This document shows positions 49,317-57,403 of a stretch of 64,000 nt of DNA, in pieces; positions within the stretch are counted from its first letter, which is position 1, and every line of letters starts with the position of its first letter. Where the stretch lies: positions 1 to 64,000 of the forward strand of contig JAEXFD010000045.1 in NCBI GenBank assembly GCA_023400405.1. The letters run 5' to 3'. This DNA is from Pseudomonadota bacterium (lineage in GTDB: Bacteria > Pseudomonadota > Alphaproteobacteria > Sphingomonadales > Sphingomonadaceae). Under the pieces are notes generated by a model that saw only the letters and a list, made by a program, of their open reading frames with translations, made no database searches and had not been told where the DNA came from. The position numbers were made by a program, and so were the translations under genes.

Positions 49317-49717
49317 CAGTCCTCGCGGATCCGGCCCTCGCCGGCGCGGTTGCGATATTCGAGCGCGAGCAGCAGCCCCTTGGTGAAGCGCAGCGAGACC
49401 AGCACCAGCCCGAGCGTGATCGGCACCCAGAGCAGCGCGTGGATCAGAACGCCGGGCTGGAAGGTGAACTCCACCCACAGCGCCATGATCGTCACCAGCG
49501 TGCCGATGCCCAGCGTCAGGAACACCACTGGCCCGTCGCCGACGTTGAAGGCAGTAAAATCGAGCCCGCAGGCCGAACAGCGATCGGCGAAGGTGGCGAA
49601 GCGCTTGAACAGCGTCGGCGCGCCGCAGCGCGGGCAGGCGCCCTTGGTCCCGGAAAGGATCGGGGGAGGCGGCACTGGGCCGCCTCCCCCGGGAGCGTTG
49701 GTCTGGTCTTCGGCCAC
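49316..49717 (-). CDS. DUF983 zinc-ribbon membrane protein of the oxidase cluster
   Basis: 133 aa from a GTG at 49717, one base after the coxC stop. An N-terminal Gly/Pro-rich stretch, a zinc-ribbon-like CPRCG to CSACG pair (CPRCGAPTLFKRFATFADRC then SACG) and two membrane helices (VVFLTLGIGTLVTIMALWVE and LLWVPITLGLVLVSLRF). DUF983 genes accompany coxC-SURF1 in alphaproteobacteria; role in assembly inferred from context. Confidence 0.85.
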   Translation of the reverse strand: MAEDQTNAPGGGGPVPPPPILSGTKGACPRCGAPTLFKRFATFADRCSACGLDFTAFNVGDGPVVFLTLGIGTLVTIMALWVEFTFQPGVLIHALLWVPITLGLVLVSLRFTKGLLLALEYRNRAGEGRIRED

Positions 49718-49718
49718 G

Positions 49719-50561
49719 TCAGCCGGCGTGCACCGGCGCGCCCCAGCCGCCCCAGACATAGATCGACGCGAAGAGGAACAGCCACACCACGTCGACGAAG
49801 TGCCAGTACCAGGCGGCCGCCTCGAAGCCGAAATGCTGCTTCGGGGTGAAGTCGCCCTTATAGGCGCGGACCAGGTTCACGATCAGGAAGATCGTGCCGA
49901 CGATCACGTGGAAGCCGTGGAAGCCGGTGGCCATGAAGAAGGCGCCGCCATAGCTGGTGCCGATCGGATCGGTCGACGCGGCCTTGAAGGCGAAGGGGGC
50001 GTGGACATACTCATAGGCCTGGATCGAGCTGAACAGCAGGCCGAGCAGGATCGTGCACCACAGGCCCTGGATCAGGCCCTTGCGATCCCCGTGCAGCAGC
50101 GCGTGGTGCGCCCAGGTGACGGTGCAGCCCGAGCAGAGCAGGATCAGCGTGTTGAGCAGCGGGAATTCGAAGGCGTTGATGACTTCCAGGCCCTTGGGCG
50201 GCCACTGGCCGCCGACCGCCTCGACCGTCGAGGGGAAGAGCGAGAAATCGAACCAGGCCCAGAACCAGCCGACGAAGAACATCACTTCGGAAGCGATGAA
50301 CAGGATCATGCCGTAGCGCAGGTGGAGCTGCACGATCGGCGTGTGATCGCCGGCGTGCGCTTCCTGGATCACCTTGCCCCACCAGCCGAACATCGTGATC
50401 GCCACCAGCGCCAGGCCGGCGAAGAATACGAAATAGGCGGCCGGATAGCTGTGCATCACCATGATGCCGCCCGAGGCCAGCACCAGGGCGGCCATCGAGC
50501 CGAACAGCGGCCAGATGCTGGGAGGCAGGATATGATATTGGTGGTTCTTGGCGCCGGCCAT
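49719..50561 (-). CDS. ctaE: Cytochrome c oxidase subunit III
   Basis: 280 aa with seven membrane helices. Typical segments: HQYHILPPSIWPLFGSMAAL at the N-terminus, SEVMFFVGWFWAWFDFSLFP with the conserved Glu, GFHGFHVIVGTIFL and a C-terminal HFGFEAAAWYWHFVDVVWLF. Non-redox subunit stabilising the aa3 oxidase. A 230-bp gap with an inverted repeat separates it from ctaG upstream. Confidence 0.95.
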   Translation of the reverse strand: MAGAKNHQYHILPPSIWPLFGSMAALVLASGGIMVMHSYPAAYFVFFAGLALVAITMFGWWGKVIQEAHAGDHTPIVQLHLRYGMILFIASEVMFFVGWFWAWFDFSLFPSTVEAVGGQWPPKGLEVINAFEFPLLNTLILLCSGCTVTWAHHALLHGDRKGLIQGLWCTILLGLLFSSIQAYEYVHAPFAFKAASTDPIGTSYGGAFFMATGFHGFHVIVGTIFLIVNLVRAYKGDFTPKQHFGFEAAAWYWHFVDVVWLFLFASIYVWGGWGAPVHAG

Positions 50562-50654
50562 GGGTCTTCCCTGTTCCTTGCTTTGCGCGATGCTTTAAGC
50601 GGCGAATCCGCTTCCCGCAACAACCTGATGCGAGCCGCGCGTGGAGCTCGTTTG

Positions 50655-50781
50655 GAAATGCGCCGCAGCGCATTTCGCGGTGCCGGCCCGCTCCCCCACC
50701 CGGCCACCCATAAGATATCCTGACTGGGTGGCCGGGTGGGGGAGCGGGCTGGTGCCGCAATGCGCCGAGAGGCGCATTTCC
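50655..50781. repeat. Type-2 hairpin element between ctaG and coxC
   Basis: Inner arms 50679-50710 and 50725-50756 (32 bp, three differences), nearly identical to the element at 1208-1285. Outer arms GGAAATGCGCC (50655-50665) and GGCGCATTTCC (50771-50781) are perfect complements. It lies in the only long gap of the oxidase operon. Confidence 0.9.
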
Positions 50782-50791
50782 AAACCGACTC

Positions 50792-51328
50792 TCAGCTCGG
50801 CTTCTTGTCGTCGGGCACGGGATAGAAAGTGTAGGAGAGGGTGATCTCCTGGACGTCCTTGGCGTCCGGATCGTCGAGGATCTTGGGATCGACATAGAAG
50901 ATCACCGGCATCCGGGCGGTCTCGCCGGGCTTCAGCGTCTGCTGGGTGAAGCAGAAGCATTGGATCTTGGTGAAATATTTGCCGATCGTGATCGGCGTGA
51001 CGTTGAACGTCGCGGTGCCGGTGATCTCCCGGTTGGAGAGGTTCTTGGCCGTGAAGAACGCCATGTCGCGCCCGCCGATGTCGATCGTGTCCGATCGCCG
51101 TTCGGGCTCGAACTTCCAGGGCAGGCCCTTGGCGACGTTGCTGTCGAACGCCACGGTCACCTTGTGGCCGGTATCGCCCGGCGCGCGCAGCCCGCGCTGG
51201 GTGGTGCCGTTCAATCCGGTCGCCTCGCAGAACACGCGGTAGAGCGGCACCGCGGCGAAACCGAGTCCAGTCATCGCGCACACGCCGATTCCGGCCAGGA
51301 TCGCGACGCGCAGGTTGCGGCTGATCAT
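50792..51328 (-). CDS. ctaG: Cytochrome c oxidase assembly factor CtaG (Cox11)
   Basis: 178 aa. One N-terminal membrane anchor (LRVAILAGIGVCAMTGLGFA) and a periplasmic immunoglobulin-like copper domain with the conserved AAVPLYRVFCEATGLNGTTQ and the copper-binding IQCFCFTQQTLKPGE. It delivers copper to CuB of subunit I. The ATG at 51328 overlaps the stop of the small upstream gene. Confidence 0.95.
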   Translation of the reverse strand: MISRNLRVAILAGIGVCAMTGLGFAAVPLYRVFCEATGLNGTTQRGLRAPGDTGHKVTVAFDSNVAKGLPWKFEPERRSDTIDIGGRDMAFFTAKNLSNREITGTATFNVTPITIGKYFTKIQCFCFTQQTLKPGETARMPVIFYVDPKILDDPDAKDVQEITLSYTFYPVPDDKKPS

Positions 51329-51492
51329 CCCGCGTGGCCGATCTGCATCTTCACGATCGAAATCGCGAACACCAGGATCACGAAGGCCCCGAGCAGCAGT
51401 GCCAGTACCTTGGCGCGGGCGCGCTGGCGGGCGCGGACGACTTCGGTTTCCGCGGCAGTCGCCGCGCGAGGCTGGATGAGATCGTCGGTCAT
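51325..51492 (-). CDS. CoxF-like small membrane protein (55 aa)
   Basis: Encodes MTDDLIQPRAATAAETEVVR, a basic linker (ARQRARAK), one membrane helix VLALLLGAFVILVFAISIVK and the tail MQIGHAG. Overlaps ctaB (ATG at 51492 versus stop at 51489) and ctaG (ATGA-type overlap at 51325-51328), which argues for real translation. Position and topology match the small CoxF-type protein found between ctaB and ctaG in alphaproteobacteria. Confidence 0.8.
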   Translation of the reverse strand: MTDDLIQPRAATAAETEVVRARQRARAKVLALLLGAFVILVFAISIVKMQIGHAG

Positions 51493-52391
51493 GCGAACCA
51501 CCTGTCGACGACGAGCGCGCCGAAAATGAGGAAGAGATAGAGGATCGAATATTTGAACAGCCGCTTTTCGGGCAGCATCGCGTCATCGGGCTCCGACCGG
51601 CGAATCGCGACCTGCACCGCCATCGCCAGGAAGAGCCCCGAAAGAACCGCGGCGACGATGCCGTAGATCGCGCCGGTGAGGCCGAGCGGCCAGGGCGCGG
51701 CGGCGGCGAGCACCATCGGGATCGTGTAGAGGCCGATCTGGATGCGAGTCGAACGCTCGCCCGCCACCACCGGCAGCATCGGCACCCCGGCATTGGCGTA
51801 ATCGGTCTTCACGAACAGCGCGAGCGCCCAGAAATGCGGCGGCGTCCACAGGAAGATGATCACGAACAGCAGCACCGGCAACAGGCTGAGATTGCCGGTC
51901 GCGGCAGCCCAGCCGATCATCGGGGGAAAGGCGCCGGCCGCGCCGCCGATCACGATGTTCTGCGGCGTCCGGCGCTTGAGCCAGATCGTGTAGACGAAGA
52001 CGTAGAACAGGATCGAGGCGGCGAGGATCAGCGTCGCGGTGAGGTTGATCGCGAAATACATCAGCGCGAGGCTGAACCCGGCGAGACCGACTCCGAAGTG
52101 TAATGCCGATTGCCGGTCCATCCGCCCGGCAGGCAGCGGCCGCTTGGCGGTGCGCTTCATCTTGGCGTCGAGATCGGACTCATACCATTGGTTGAGCGCC
52201 CCCGCGGCGCCTGCGCCGAGCGCGATGCACAGGATCGCGGTGAAACCCAGCACCGGATGGATCGGCACCGGCGCCGCCAGCATCCCGCACAGGCCGGTGA
52301 AGACGACGAGCGTCATCACCCGCGGCTTGGTCAAGGCCAGGAAATCGCGCCATTCGGCGGGCAGGGTTACGGTTGCGGCTGCGGTGCTCAT
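51489..52391 (-). CDS. ctaB: Protoheme IX farnesyltransferase (heme O synthase)
   Basis: 300 aa UbiA-family prenyltransferase with about nine helices, starting from the ATG at 52391. Prenyl-diphosphate motif NQWYESDLDAKMKRTAKRPL (about residues 68-87) and second loop WLKRRTPQNIVIGGAAGAFP, FLWTPPHFWALAL. Makes heme O, precursor of the heme A used by the aa3 oxidase encoded beside it. A terminator-like hairpin lies between it and coxA. Confidence 0.95.
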   Translation of the reverse strand: MSTAAATVTLPAEWRDFLALTKPRVMTLVVFTGLCGMLAAPVPIHPVLGFTAILCIALGAGAAGALNQWYESDLDAKMKRTAKRPLPAGRMDRQSALHFGVGLAGFSLALMYFAINLTATLILAASILFYVFVYTIWLKRRTPQNIVIGGAAGAFPPMIGWAAATGNLSLLPVLLFVIIFLWTPPHFWALALFVKTDYANAGVPMLPVVAGERSTRIQIGLYTIPMVLAAAAPWPLGLTGAIYGIVAAVLSGLFLAMAVQVAIRRSEPDDAMLPEKRLFKYSILYLFLIFGALVVDRWFA

Positions 52392-52453
52392 GGTGATTCC
52401 GGCGCTATAGGCGTCTGGCGCGGCAGGGAAAAGGGGCGGCCCGCGTCCCAACG

Positions 52454-52483
52454 AAAACGCCCCGGAAGTTTCCTTCCGGGGCG
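52454..52483 (-). terminator. Terminator-like hairpin between coxA and ctaB
   Basis: Reading the minus strand, GCGCCCCGGAAG-GAAA-CTTCCGGGGCG is followed by TTTTCG: 11-bp stem, GNRA-type loop, four T. It lies 27 bp after the coxA stop. It may partly terminate the transcript so that structural subunits exceed assembly factors. Confidence 0.8.
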
Positions 52484-52509
52484 CTTCGTTTCGGCCTTTC
52501 GGCGGAAGC

Positions 52510-54186
52510 TTAGTGGTGCGAGCCGCCGTCGATCACCGGCAGCGTCTCGAACTGGTGGAAGGGCGGGGGGCTCGACAGCGTCCATTCGAGCGTCGTCGCG
52601 CCTTCGCCCCAGGGATTGCCCTCCGCCTTGCGGCCGGCGAACAGCGCCCAAGCGATGTTGACGAAGAAGATGATCATCGACGCGGCCATGATCATGTAGC
52701 CGACGGTCGCGACTTCGTTCCAATGCGCATAGGCGTCCGGATAGTCCGGATAGCGGCGCGGCATGCCCTGCAGGCCCAGGAAGTGCATCGGGAAGAACAG
52801 CAGGTTCACGCCGACGAAGAACACCCAGAAGTGCAGCTGGCCGAGCAGCTCGCTGTACATCCGGCCCGACATTTTCGGGAACCAGTAATAGAAGCCGGCG
52901 AAGAGCGAGAACACCGCGCCGAGGGACAGCACATAGTGGAAGTGCGCGACGACGTAGTAGGTGTCCTGCATGTAATCGTCGACGCCGCCGTTCGCGAGCA
53001 CCACGCCGGTCACGCCGCCGACGGTGAACATGAAGATGAAGCCGATCGCCCAGACCATCGGGGTCTTGAAGCTGATCGAGCCCCCCCACATGGTGGCGAT
53101 CCACGAGAAGATCTTCACGCCGGTCGGCACCGCGATCACCATCGTCGCGGCAGTGAAGTACATCTTCACGGTCACGCTCATGCCGGTGGTGAACATGTGG
53201 TGGGCCCACACAACGAAGCCGACCAGGCCGATCGCGACCATGGCATAGGCCATGCCGAGATAGCCGAACACCGGCTTGCGGCTGAAGGTGGCGATGATCT
53301 GGCTGATGATGCCGAAGCCCGGCAGGATCATGATGTACACTTCGGGGTGGCCGAAGAACCAGAACAGGTGCTGATAGAGGATCGGATCGCCGCCGTTCGA
53401 CGGATCGTAGAACGCGGTGCCGAAATTACGATCGGTCAGCAGCATGGTGATCGCCGCGGCGAGCACCGGCAGCGCCAGCAGCAGCAGGAAGGCGGTGATC
53501 AGCACCGACCAGACGAACAGCGGCATCTTGTGCAGGGTCATGCCCGGCGCGCGCATGTTGAAGATGGTGGTGATGAAGTTGATCGCACCCAGGATTGAGC
53601 TCGCGCCGGCGAGGTGGAGCGACAGGATCGCCATGTCCACCGACGGTCCCGGCTCGCCATAGGTCGAGAGCGGCGCATAGACCGTCCAGCCGGTGCCCGC
53701 GCCGATGCCGACGAAGGGCGAGGCGAGCAGCAGCGTGAAGGCCGGGATCAGCAGCCAGAACGAGATGTTGTTCATGCGCGGGAACGCCATGTCCGGCGCT
53801 CCGATCATGATCGGCACGAACCAGTTGCCGAAGCCGCCGATCATCGCCGGCATGACCATGAAGAACACCATGATCAGGCCGTGCGCGGTGATCAGCACGT
53901 TCCAGAAGTGCATCGCGTCGTCGAAGCTGGGCGAGCCGCCGTGCAGCGTCGCCAGCCAGCTCGGCAGATACTGGATGCCGGGGTGCATCAGCTCGGCGCG
54001 CATCAGGCCCGAGATCGCACCGCCGATAATGCCGGCGACGATCGCGAAGATCAGATAGAGCGTGCCGATGTCCTTGTGGTTCGTCGACATGAACCAGCGG
54101 GCGAAGAAGCCCGGCTTGTGATCGGCATCGTGGTGATCATGCGCATGATCGGCATGCGCGTCGAAGTGGAGCGCGGTATCGGTCAT
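52510..54186 (-). CDS. ctaD: Cytochrome c oxidase subunit I
   Basis: 558 aa from the ATG at 54186, twelve membrane helices. A His/Asp-rich N-terminal extension (HADHAHDHHDADH) precedes STNHKDIGTLYLIFAIVAGI. CuB/heme a3 site: WFFGHPEVYIMILPGFGIIS (His-Tyr crosslink region), HHMFTTGM. Proton-channel residues are in the usual family segments (SLHLAGASSILGAINFITTI). Terminal oxidase of the aerobic chain; one base separates its start from the ctaC stop. Confidence 0.96.
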   Translation of the reverse strand: MTDTALHFDAHADHAHDHHDADHKPGFFARWFMSTNHKDIGTLYLIFAIVAGIIGGAISGLMRAELMHPGIQYLPSWLATLHGGSPSFDDAMHFWNVLITAHGLIMVFFMVMPAMIGGFGNWFVPIMIGAPDMAFPRMNNISFWLLIPAFTLLLASPFVGIGAGTGWTVYAPLSTYGEPGPSVDMAILSLHLAGASSILGAINFITTIFNMRAPGMTLHKMPLFVWSVLITAFLLLLALPVLAAAITMLLTDRNFGTAFYDPSNGGDPILYQHLFWFFGHPEVYIMILPGFGIISQIIATFSRKPVFGYLGMAYAMVAIGLVGFVVWAHHMFTTGMSVTVKMYFTAATMVIAVPTGVKIFSWIATMWGGSISFKTPMVWAIGFIFMFTVGGVTGVVLANGGVDDYMQDTYYVVAHFHYVLSLGAVFSLFAGFYYWFPKMSGRMYSELLGQLHFWVFFVGVNLLFFPMHFLGLQGMPRRYPDYPDAYAHWNEVATVGYMIMAASMIIFFVNIAWALFAGRKAEGNPWGEGATTLEWTLSSPPPFHQFETLPVIDGGSHH

Positions 54187-54187
54187 C

Positions 54188-55306
54188 TCAGTTGCCCGTG
54201 TTGCCGGCGCCCGCGGGGTTCGCGGTTGCGGCTTGATTGGTGGTCGCCGGAGCGACGGTGGCATTCTCGGTCGCCGGTTCGGCGGCATTCGATGCGTTCG
54301 AAGCGGCGGGCTCGGCCGTATTGCCGGCCGCCGTGGTGCCCTCGGCGCCGGCGCCCGGCATGGTGCCGCCCTTCGACTTCACCCACTGGGCGAACTCGGC
54401 GGGCGAGACCGCCTCGACCGCGATCGGCATATAGGCGTGGCGCGCGCCGCACAGTTCCGAGCACTGGCCGAAATAGACGCCCGGCTTCGGGATGATGAAG
54501 CTGGTCTCGTTGATGCGGCCGGGAACGGCGTCGAGCTTGATCCAGAAGGCCGGGATCGCCCAGCTGTGGATCACGTCCTGCGCGGTGGTGAGCAGGCGGA
54601 TCGGCACGCCATAGGGCAGGACGACGCGCTGATCGACCGCCAGCAGGCGCGGACCGTCGGCATCGGTGCGGAAGCGCTGGCCGGCCGGGACCTGGCTCTG
54701 CTCCTTGAGCATGTTGGCGGTGAGCTGGATGCCGCCGTTATCGGGATACTCGTAGCTCCAGAACCACTGGTTGCCGATCGCCTTCAGCGTCACGGCGTTC
54801 TTCGGCGCCGGCTTGAACTGTGCGGCGAGCAGGCGGATCGAGGGAACCGCGATCGCGATCAGGATCAGCACCGGCACCAGCGTCCAGATGATCTCGATCA
54901 TCGTGTTGTGGCTGGTCCGGCTCGGCTCCGGGTTCGCCGCACGCCGATAGCGGAAGATCACATAGATCAGCAGGATCAGCACGAAGATCGAGATGATCGT
55001 GATCAGCGGCAGCAGGATGTGGTTGTGGAAATCGTGCGCTTCGATGCCGGTCGGCGTCACCTGCGGCTGCAGCCACCACGCATCCTTGGTCGGCTGGCCG
55101 ATTGCGGGATCGGGCGCCGTGCGCGGCGTGCCATCGGCCTTCAGCGTCGGATCGGCGACGGCGGGCGTCGCCGCCGCTGCCGGAGCCGCAGCCGTCGTAT
55201 TGGCTACCGGTGCCGCGCCATTGGCGGCAGGCTCCTGGGCCGAAGCGGGCGCGGCGAACGCCAGCCCCGCGGCCAGGAGAATCGAAGTCAACCCAAGCAT
55301 GCGCAT
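54188..55306 (-). CDS. ctaC: Cytochrome c oxidase subunit II
   Basis: 372 aa. Signal peptide (SILLAAGLAFAAPASAQ), an Ala/Pro-rich linker, two membrane helices (LLPLITIISIFVLILLIYVI and MIEIIWTLVPVLILIAIAVP) and the cupredoxin domain with the CuA site CSELCGARHAYM (C-x3-C-x3-H-x2-M). A long Ala/Asn/Thr-rich C-terminal tail (about 50 residues) extends beyond the usual end. First gene of the oxidase transcript; the promoter should lie in 55307-55480, where I see no clear boxes. Confidence 0.95.
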   Translation of the reverse strand: MRMLGLTSILLAAGLAFAAPASAQEPAANGAAPVANTTAAAPAAAATPAVADPTLKADGTPRTAPDPAIGQPTKDAWWLQPQVTPTGIEAHDFHNHILLPLITIISIFVLILLIYVIFRYRRAANPEPSRTSHNTMIEIIWTLVPVLILIAIAVPSIRLLAAQFKPAPKNAVTLKAIGNQWFWSYEYPDNGGIQLTANMLKEQSQVPAGQRFRTDADGPRLLAVDQRVVLPYGVPIRLLTTAQDVIHSWAIPAFWIKLDAVPGRINETSFIIPKPGVYFGQCSELCGARHAYMPIAVEAVSPAEFAQWVKSKGGTMPGAGAEGTTAAGNTAEPAASNASNAAEPATENATVAPATTNQAATANPAGAGNTGN

Positions 55307-55481
55307 CGTTTATTTTCACCCCGTTCCGCGAGAGCGCCGTAGGCGGAGCAATAAGGAATAGCCCCAGTGCTGCGGCCTATACGACGCGCGCGTCCATTCT
55401 CAACCCTTTTTGCATGGCCGTTGCGGCGAGGGAATGCCGGTTCTAAGTGGAGCGCGACCCCGAAACGCAAGGGAGCGGGCA

Positions 55482-56063
55482 TTGGACGGCGAGACGATTC
55501 TAGAGGAATTCCGCGCGGCAGGCGCGCTGCTCGAAGGGCATTTCATCCTGTCTTCGGGCCTGCGTTCGCCGATCTTCCTGCAGAAGATGCGGATCTTCGA
55601 GGATCCGGCGCGCACCGAACGGGTGTGCTCGGCGCTGGGCAAATTGATCCGCGAGTCGTTCGGCGAAGTCGATATGGTCGTCTCTCCCGCAATCGGCGGA
55701 ATCATCCCTGGTTACGAGACCGCGCGGGCGCTCGGCTGCAAGGCCGTGTTCGTCGAGCGCGAGGACGGCGAGTTCCAGCTCCGCCGCGGCTTCGAGATCC
55801 CGCAAGGCGCGCGAGTCGTGATGGTCGAGGACATCGTCACCACCGGGCTTTCCTCGCGCGAATGCATTGCCGCGATCCGCAAGCATCCGGGCACGCTGCT
55901 CGGCGCGGCGTGCATCGTCGATCGATCGAACGGCAAGGCCGATATCGGCGCGCCGCTCGTCTCGCTGCTCAAGATGGACGTGCCCGCCTATCCGGCCGAT
56001 CAGCTTCCGCCCGAGCTGGCGGCGATTCCCGCCGTGAAGCCCGGCAGCCGCGCGCTTGCCTGA
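55482..56063 (+). CDS. pyrE: Orotate phosphoribosyltransferase
   Basis: 193 aa from a TTG at 55482, chosen because AAGGGAGCGGGCA lies directly upstream and MDGETILEEFRAAGALLEGH matches the family's start. PRPP-binding motif VVMVEDIVTTGLSSRE (about residues 109-124), FILSSGLRSPIFLQKM and SPAIGGIIPGYETARAL. Adds orotate to PRPP in pyrimidine synthesis. Next gene pdxJ begins one base after its stop. Confidence 0.92.
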   Translation: MDGETILEEFRAAGALLEGHFILSSGLRSPIFLQKMRIFEDPARTERVCSALGKLIRESFGEVDMVVSPAIGGIIPGYETARALGCKAVFVEREDGEFQLRRGFEIPQGARVVMVEDIVTTGLSSRECIAAIRKHPGTLLGAACIVDRSNGKADIGAPLVSLLKMDVPAYPADQLPPELAAIPAVKPGSRALA

Positions 56064-56064
56064 G

Positions 56065-56793
56065 ATGGGGGGCAAGCTGCGCCTCGGGGTCAATATCGAC
56101 CATGTCGCGACCGTGCGGAATGCGCGCGGCTCGGGCTATCCCGATCCGGTCCGCGCCGCGCTGCTCGCGGCCGAGGCGGGCGCCGACGGGATCACCGCGC
56201 ACCTGCGCGAAGACCGCCGCCACATCACCGACAGCGATATCGAGCGGCTCGTCGCCGAGCTGCCGATCCCGCTCAACCTCGAAATGGCGGCGACCGAGGA
56301 GATGCTGGCGATCGCGCTGCGGCATCGCCCCCATGCCGTGTGCATCGTCCCCGAAAAGCGCGAGGAGCGGACGACCGAGGGCGGGCTCGACGCCGCCGGA
56401 CAGCACGATCACCTCGCGCCGATCGTGGCCAAGCTGCTCGATGCGGGCAGCCGCGTCTCGCTGTTCGTCGAGCCCGACGCGCGGCAGATCGACGCGGCAT
56501 TGCGCCTGCGCGCGCCGGTGGTCGAGCTCCACACCGGCCGCTATTGCGAGCTCGCGGAAGGCGAGCGCGAGGCCGAGCTCCGCCGCATCGCCGATGCCGC
56601 CGCGCTCGCCGCCAAGGAGGGAATCGAGGTCCATGCCGGCCACGGCCTCACCTTCGACAATGTCGTGCCGATCGCCGCGATCCCGCAGGTGATGGAGCTC
56701 AATATCGGCCATTTCCTGATCGGCGAGGCGATCTTCGACGGGCTGGCGCCGGTCGTGCGCCGGATGCGCGAACTGATGGATTCGGCGCGGTGA
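56065..56793 (+). CDS. pdxJ: Pyridoxine 5'-phosphate synthase
   Basis: 242 aa TIM-barrel enzyme joining 1-deoxyxylulose 5-phosphate and 3-amino-2-oxopropyl phosphate. Signature NIDHVATVRNARGSGYPDPV, then GITAHLREDRRHI, CIVPEKREERTTEGGLD and HAGHGLTFDNVVPIA with phosphate-binding ELNIGHFLIGEAIF. The ATG at 56065 is the only sensible start. A two-half repeat separates it from acpS, a common partner (pdxJ-acpS). Confidence 0.95.
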   Translation: MGGKLRLGVNIDHVATVRNARGSGYPDPVRAALLAAEAGADGITAHLREDRRHITDSDIERLVAELPIPLNLEMAATEEMLAIALRHRPHAVCIVPEKREERTTEGGLDAAGQHDHLAPIVAKLLDAGSRVSLFVEPDARQIDAALRLRAPVVELHTGRYCELAEGEREAELRRIADAAALAAKEGIEVHAGHGLTFDNVVPIAAIPQVMELNIGHFLIGEAIFDGLAPVVRRMRELMDSAR

Positions 56794-56804
56794 GTGCCCG
56801 GCAT

Positions 56805-56992
56805 GATCCTCCCCATGCGAAGCAGGGGGAGGGGGACCATTTGGCGTCTTCCGCCAAATGGGGGAGGGGGCGCGCGCTTCTTCGGCGCGCGTCCGTCGTT
56901 TCGGGCGAGATGCGAGCCAATTGGCTCGCGCCCCCTCCACCATTCGCTGCGCGAATGGTCCCCCTCCCCCGCTCTTCGAGCGAGGGAGGATC
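56805..56992. repeat. Two-half hairpin repeat between pdxJ and acpS (long copy)
   Basis: Left CCTCCCCATGCGAAGCAGGG, GGGGACC, core ATTTGGCGTCTTCCGCCAAAT, GGGGGAGGGGGC; middle GCGCGC stems; right CCCCCTCCACC, core ATTCGCTGCGCGAAT, GGTCCCCCTCCCCC, GCTCTTCGAGCGAGGGAGGA. Its last bases GAGGGAGGA form the only ribosome-binding site for acpS (ATG at 56999). Confidence 0.85.
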
Positions 56993-56998
56993 GGTGGC

Positions 56999-57403
56999 AT
57001 GATCCTCGGCCTCGGCTCGGACCTGTGCAACATCGAGCGGATCCAGAATTCGCTCGACCGGTTCGGCGCGCGCTTCGAGCAGCGCAGCTTCACCGATGTT
57101 GAGATCGCAAAGGCACATTCGCGACCGCATACCCAGGCCGCCACCCTCGCCAAGCGCTTCGCTGCCAAGGAAGCTTTCTCCAAGGCGGTCGGAACCGGGT
57201 TCAAGCGCGGCGTGTTCATGAAGGACATCGGTGTCGTCAATTCGCCCTCGGGCGCGCCGACGCTGGCGCTGACCGGAGGAGCCAAGGCGCGGCTTGACGC
57301 CATCACCCCTGCGGGTCACGTCGCGAAGGTGCATCTGACGCTGACGGACGATCATCCTTGGGCGTTCGCGATGGTGATGATCGAGGCGGTGAAGGAAGAT
57401 TGA
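56999..57403 (+). CDS. acpS: Holo-[acyl-carrier-protein] synthase
   Basis: 134 aa. Phosphopantetheinyl transferase with Mg-binding MILGLGSDLCNIERIQNSLD (Asp8) and LAKRFAAKEAFSKAVGTG (Glu in KE). Activates ACP for fatty acid synthesis. The ATG at 56999 relies on a ribosome-binding site contributed by the end of the preceding repeat. It overlaps lepB by one base (TGATG at 57401). Confidence 0.95.
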   Translation: MILGLGSDLCNIERIQNSLDRFGARFEQRSFTDVEIAKAHSRPHTQAATLAKRFAAKEAFSKAVGTGFKRGVFMKDIGVVNSPSGAPTLALTGGAKARLDAITPAGHVAKVHLTLTDDHPWAFAMVMIEAVKED

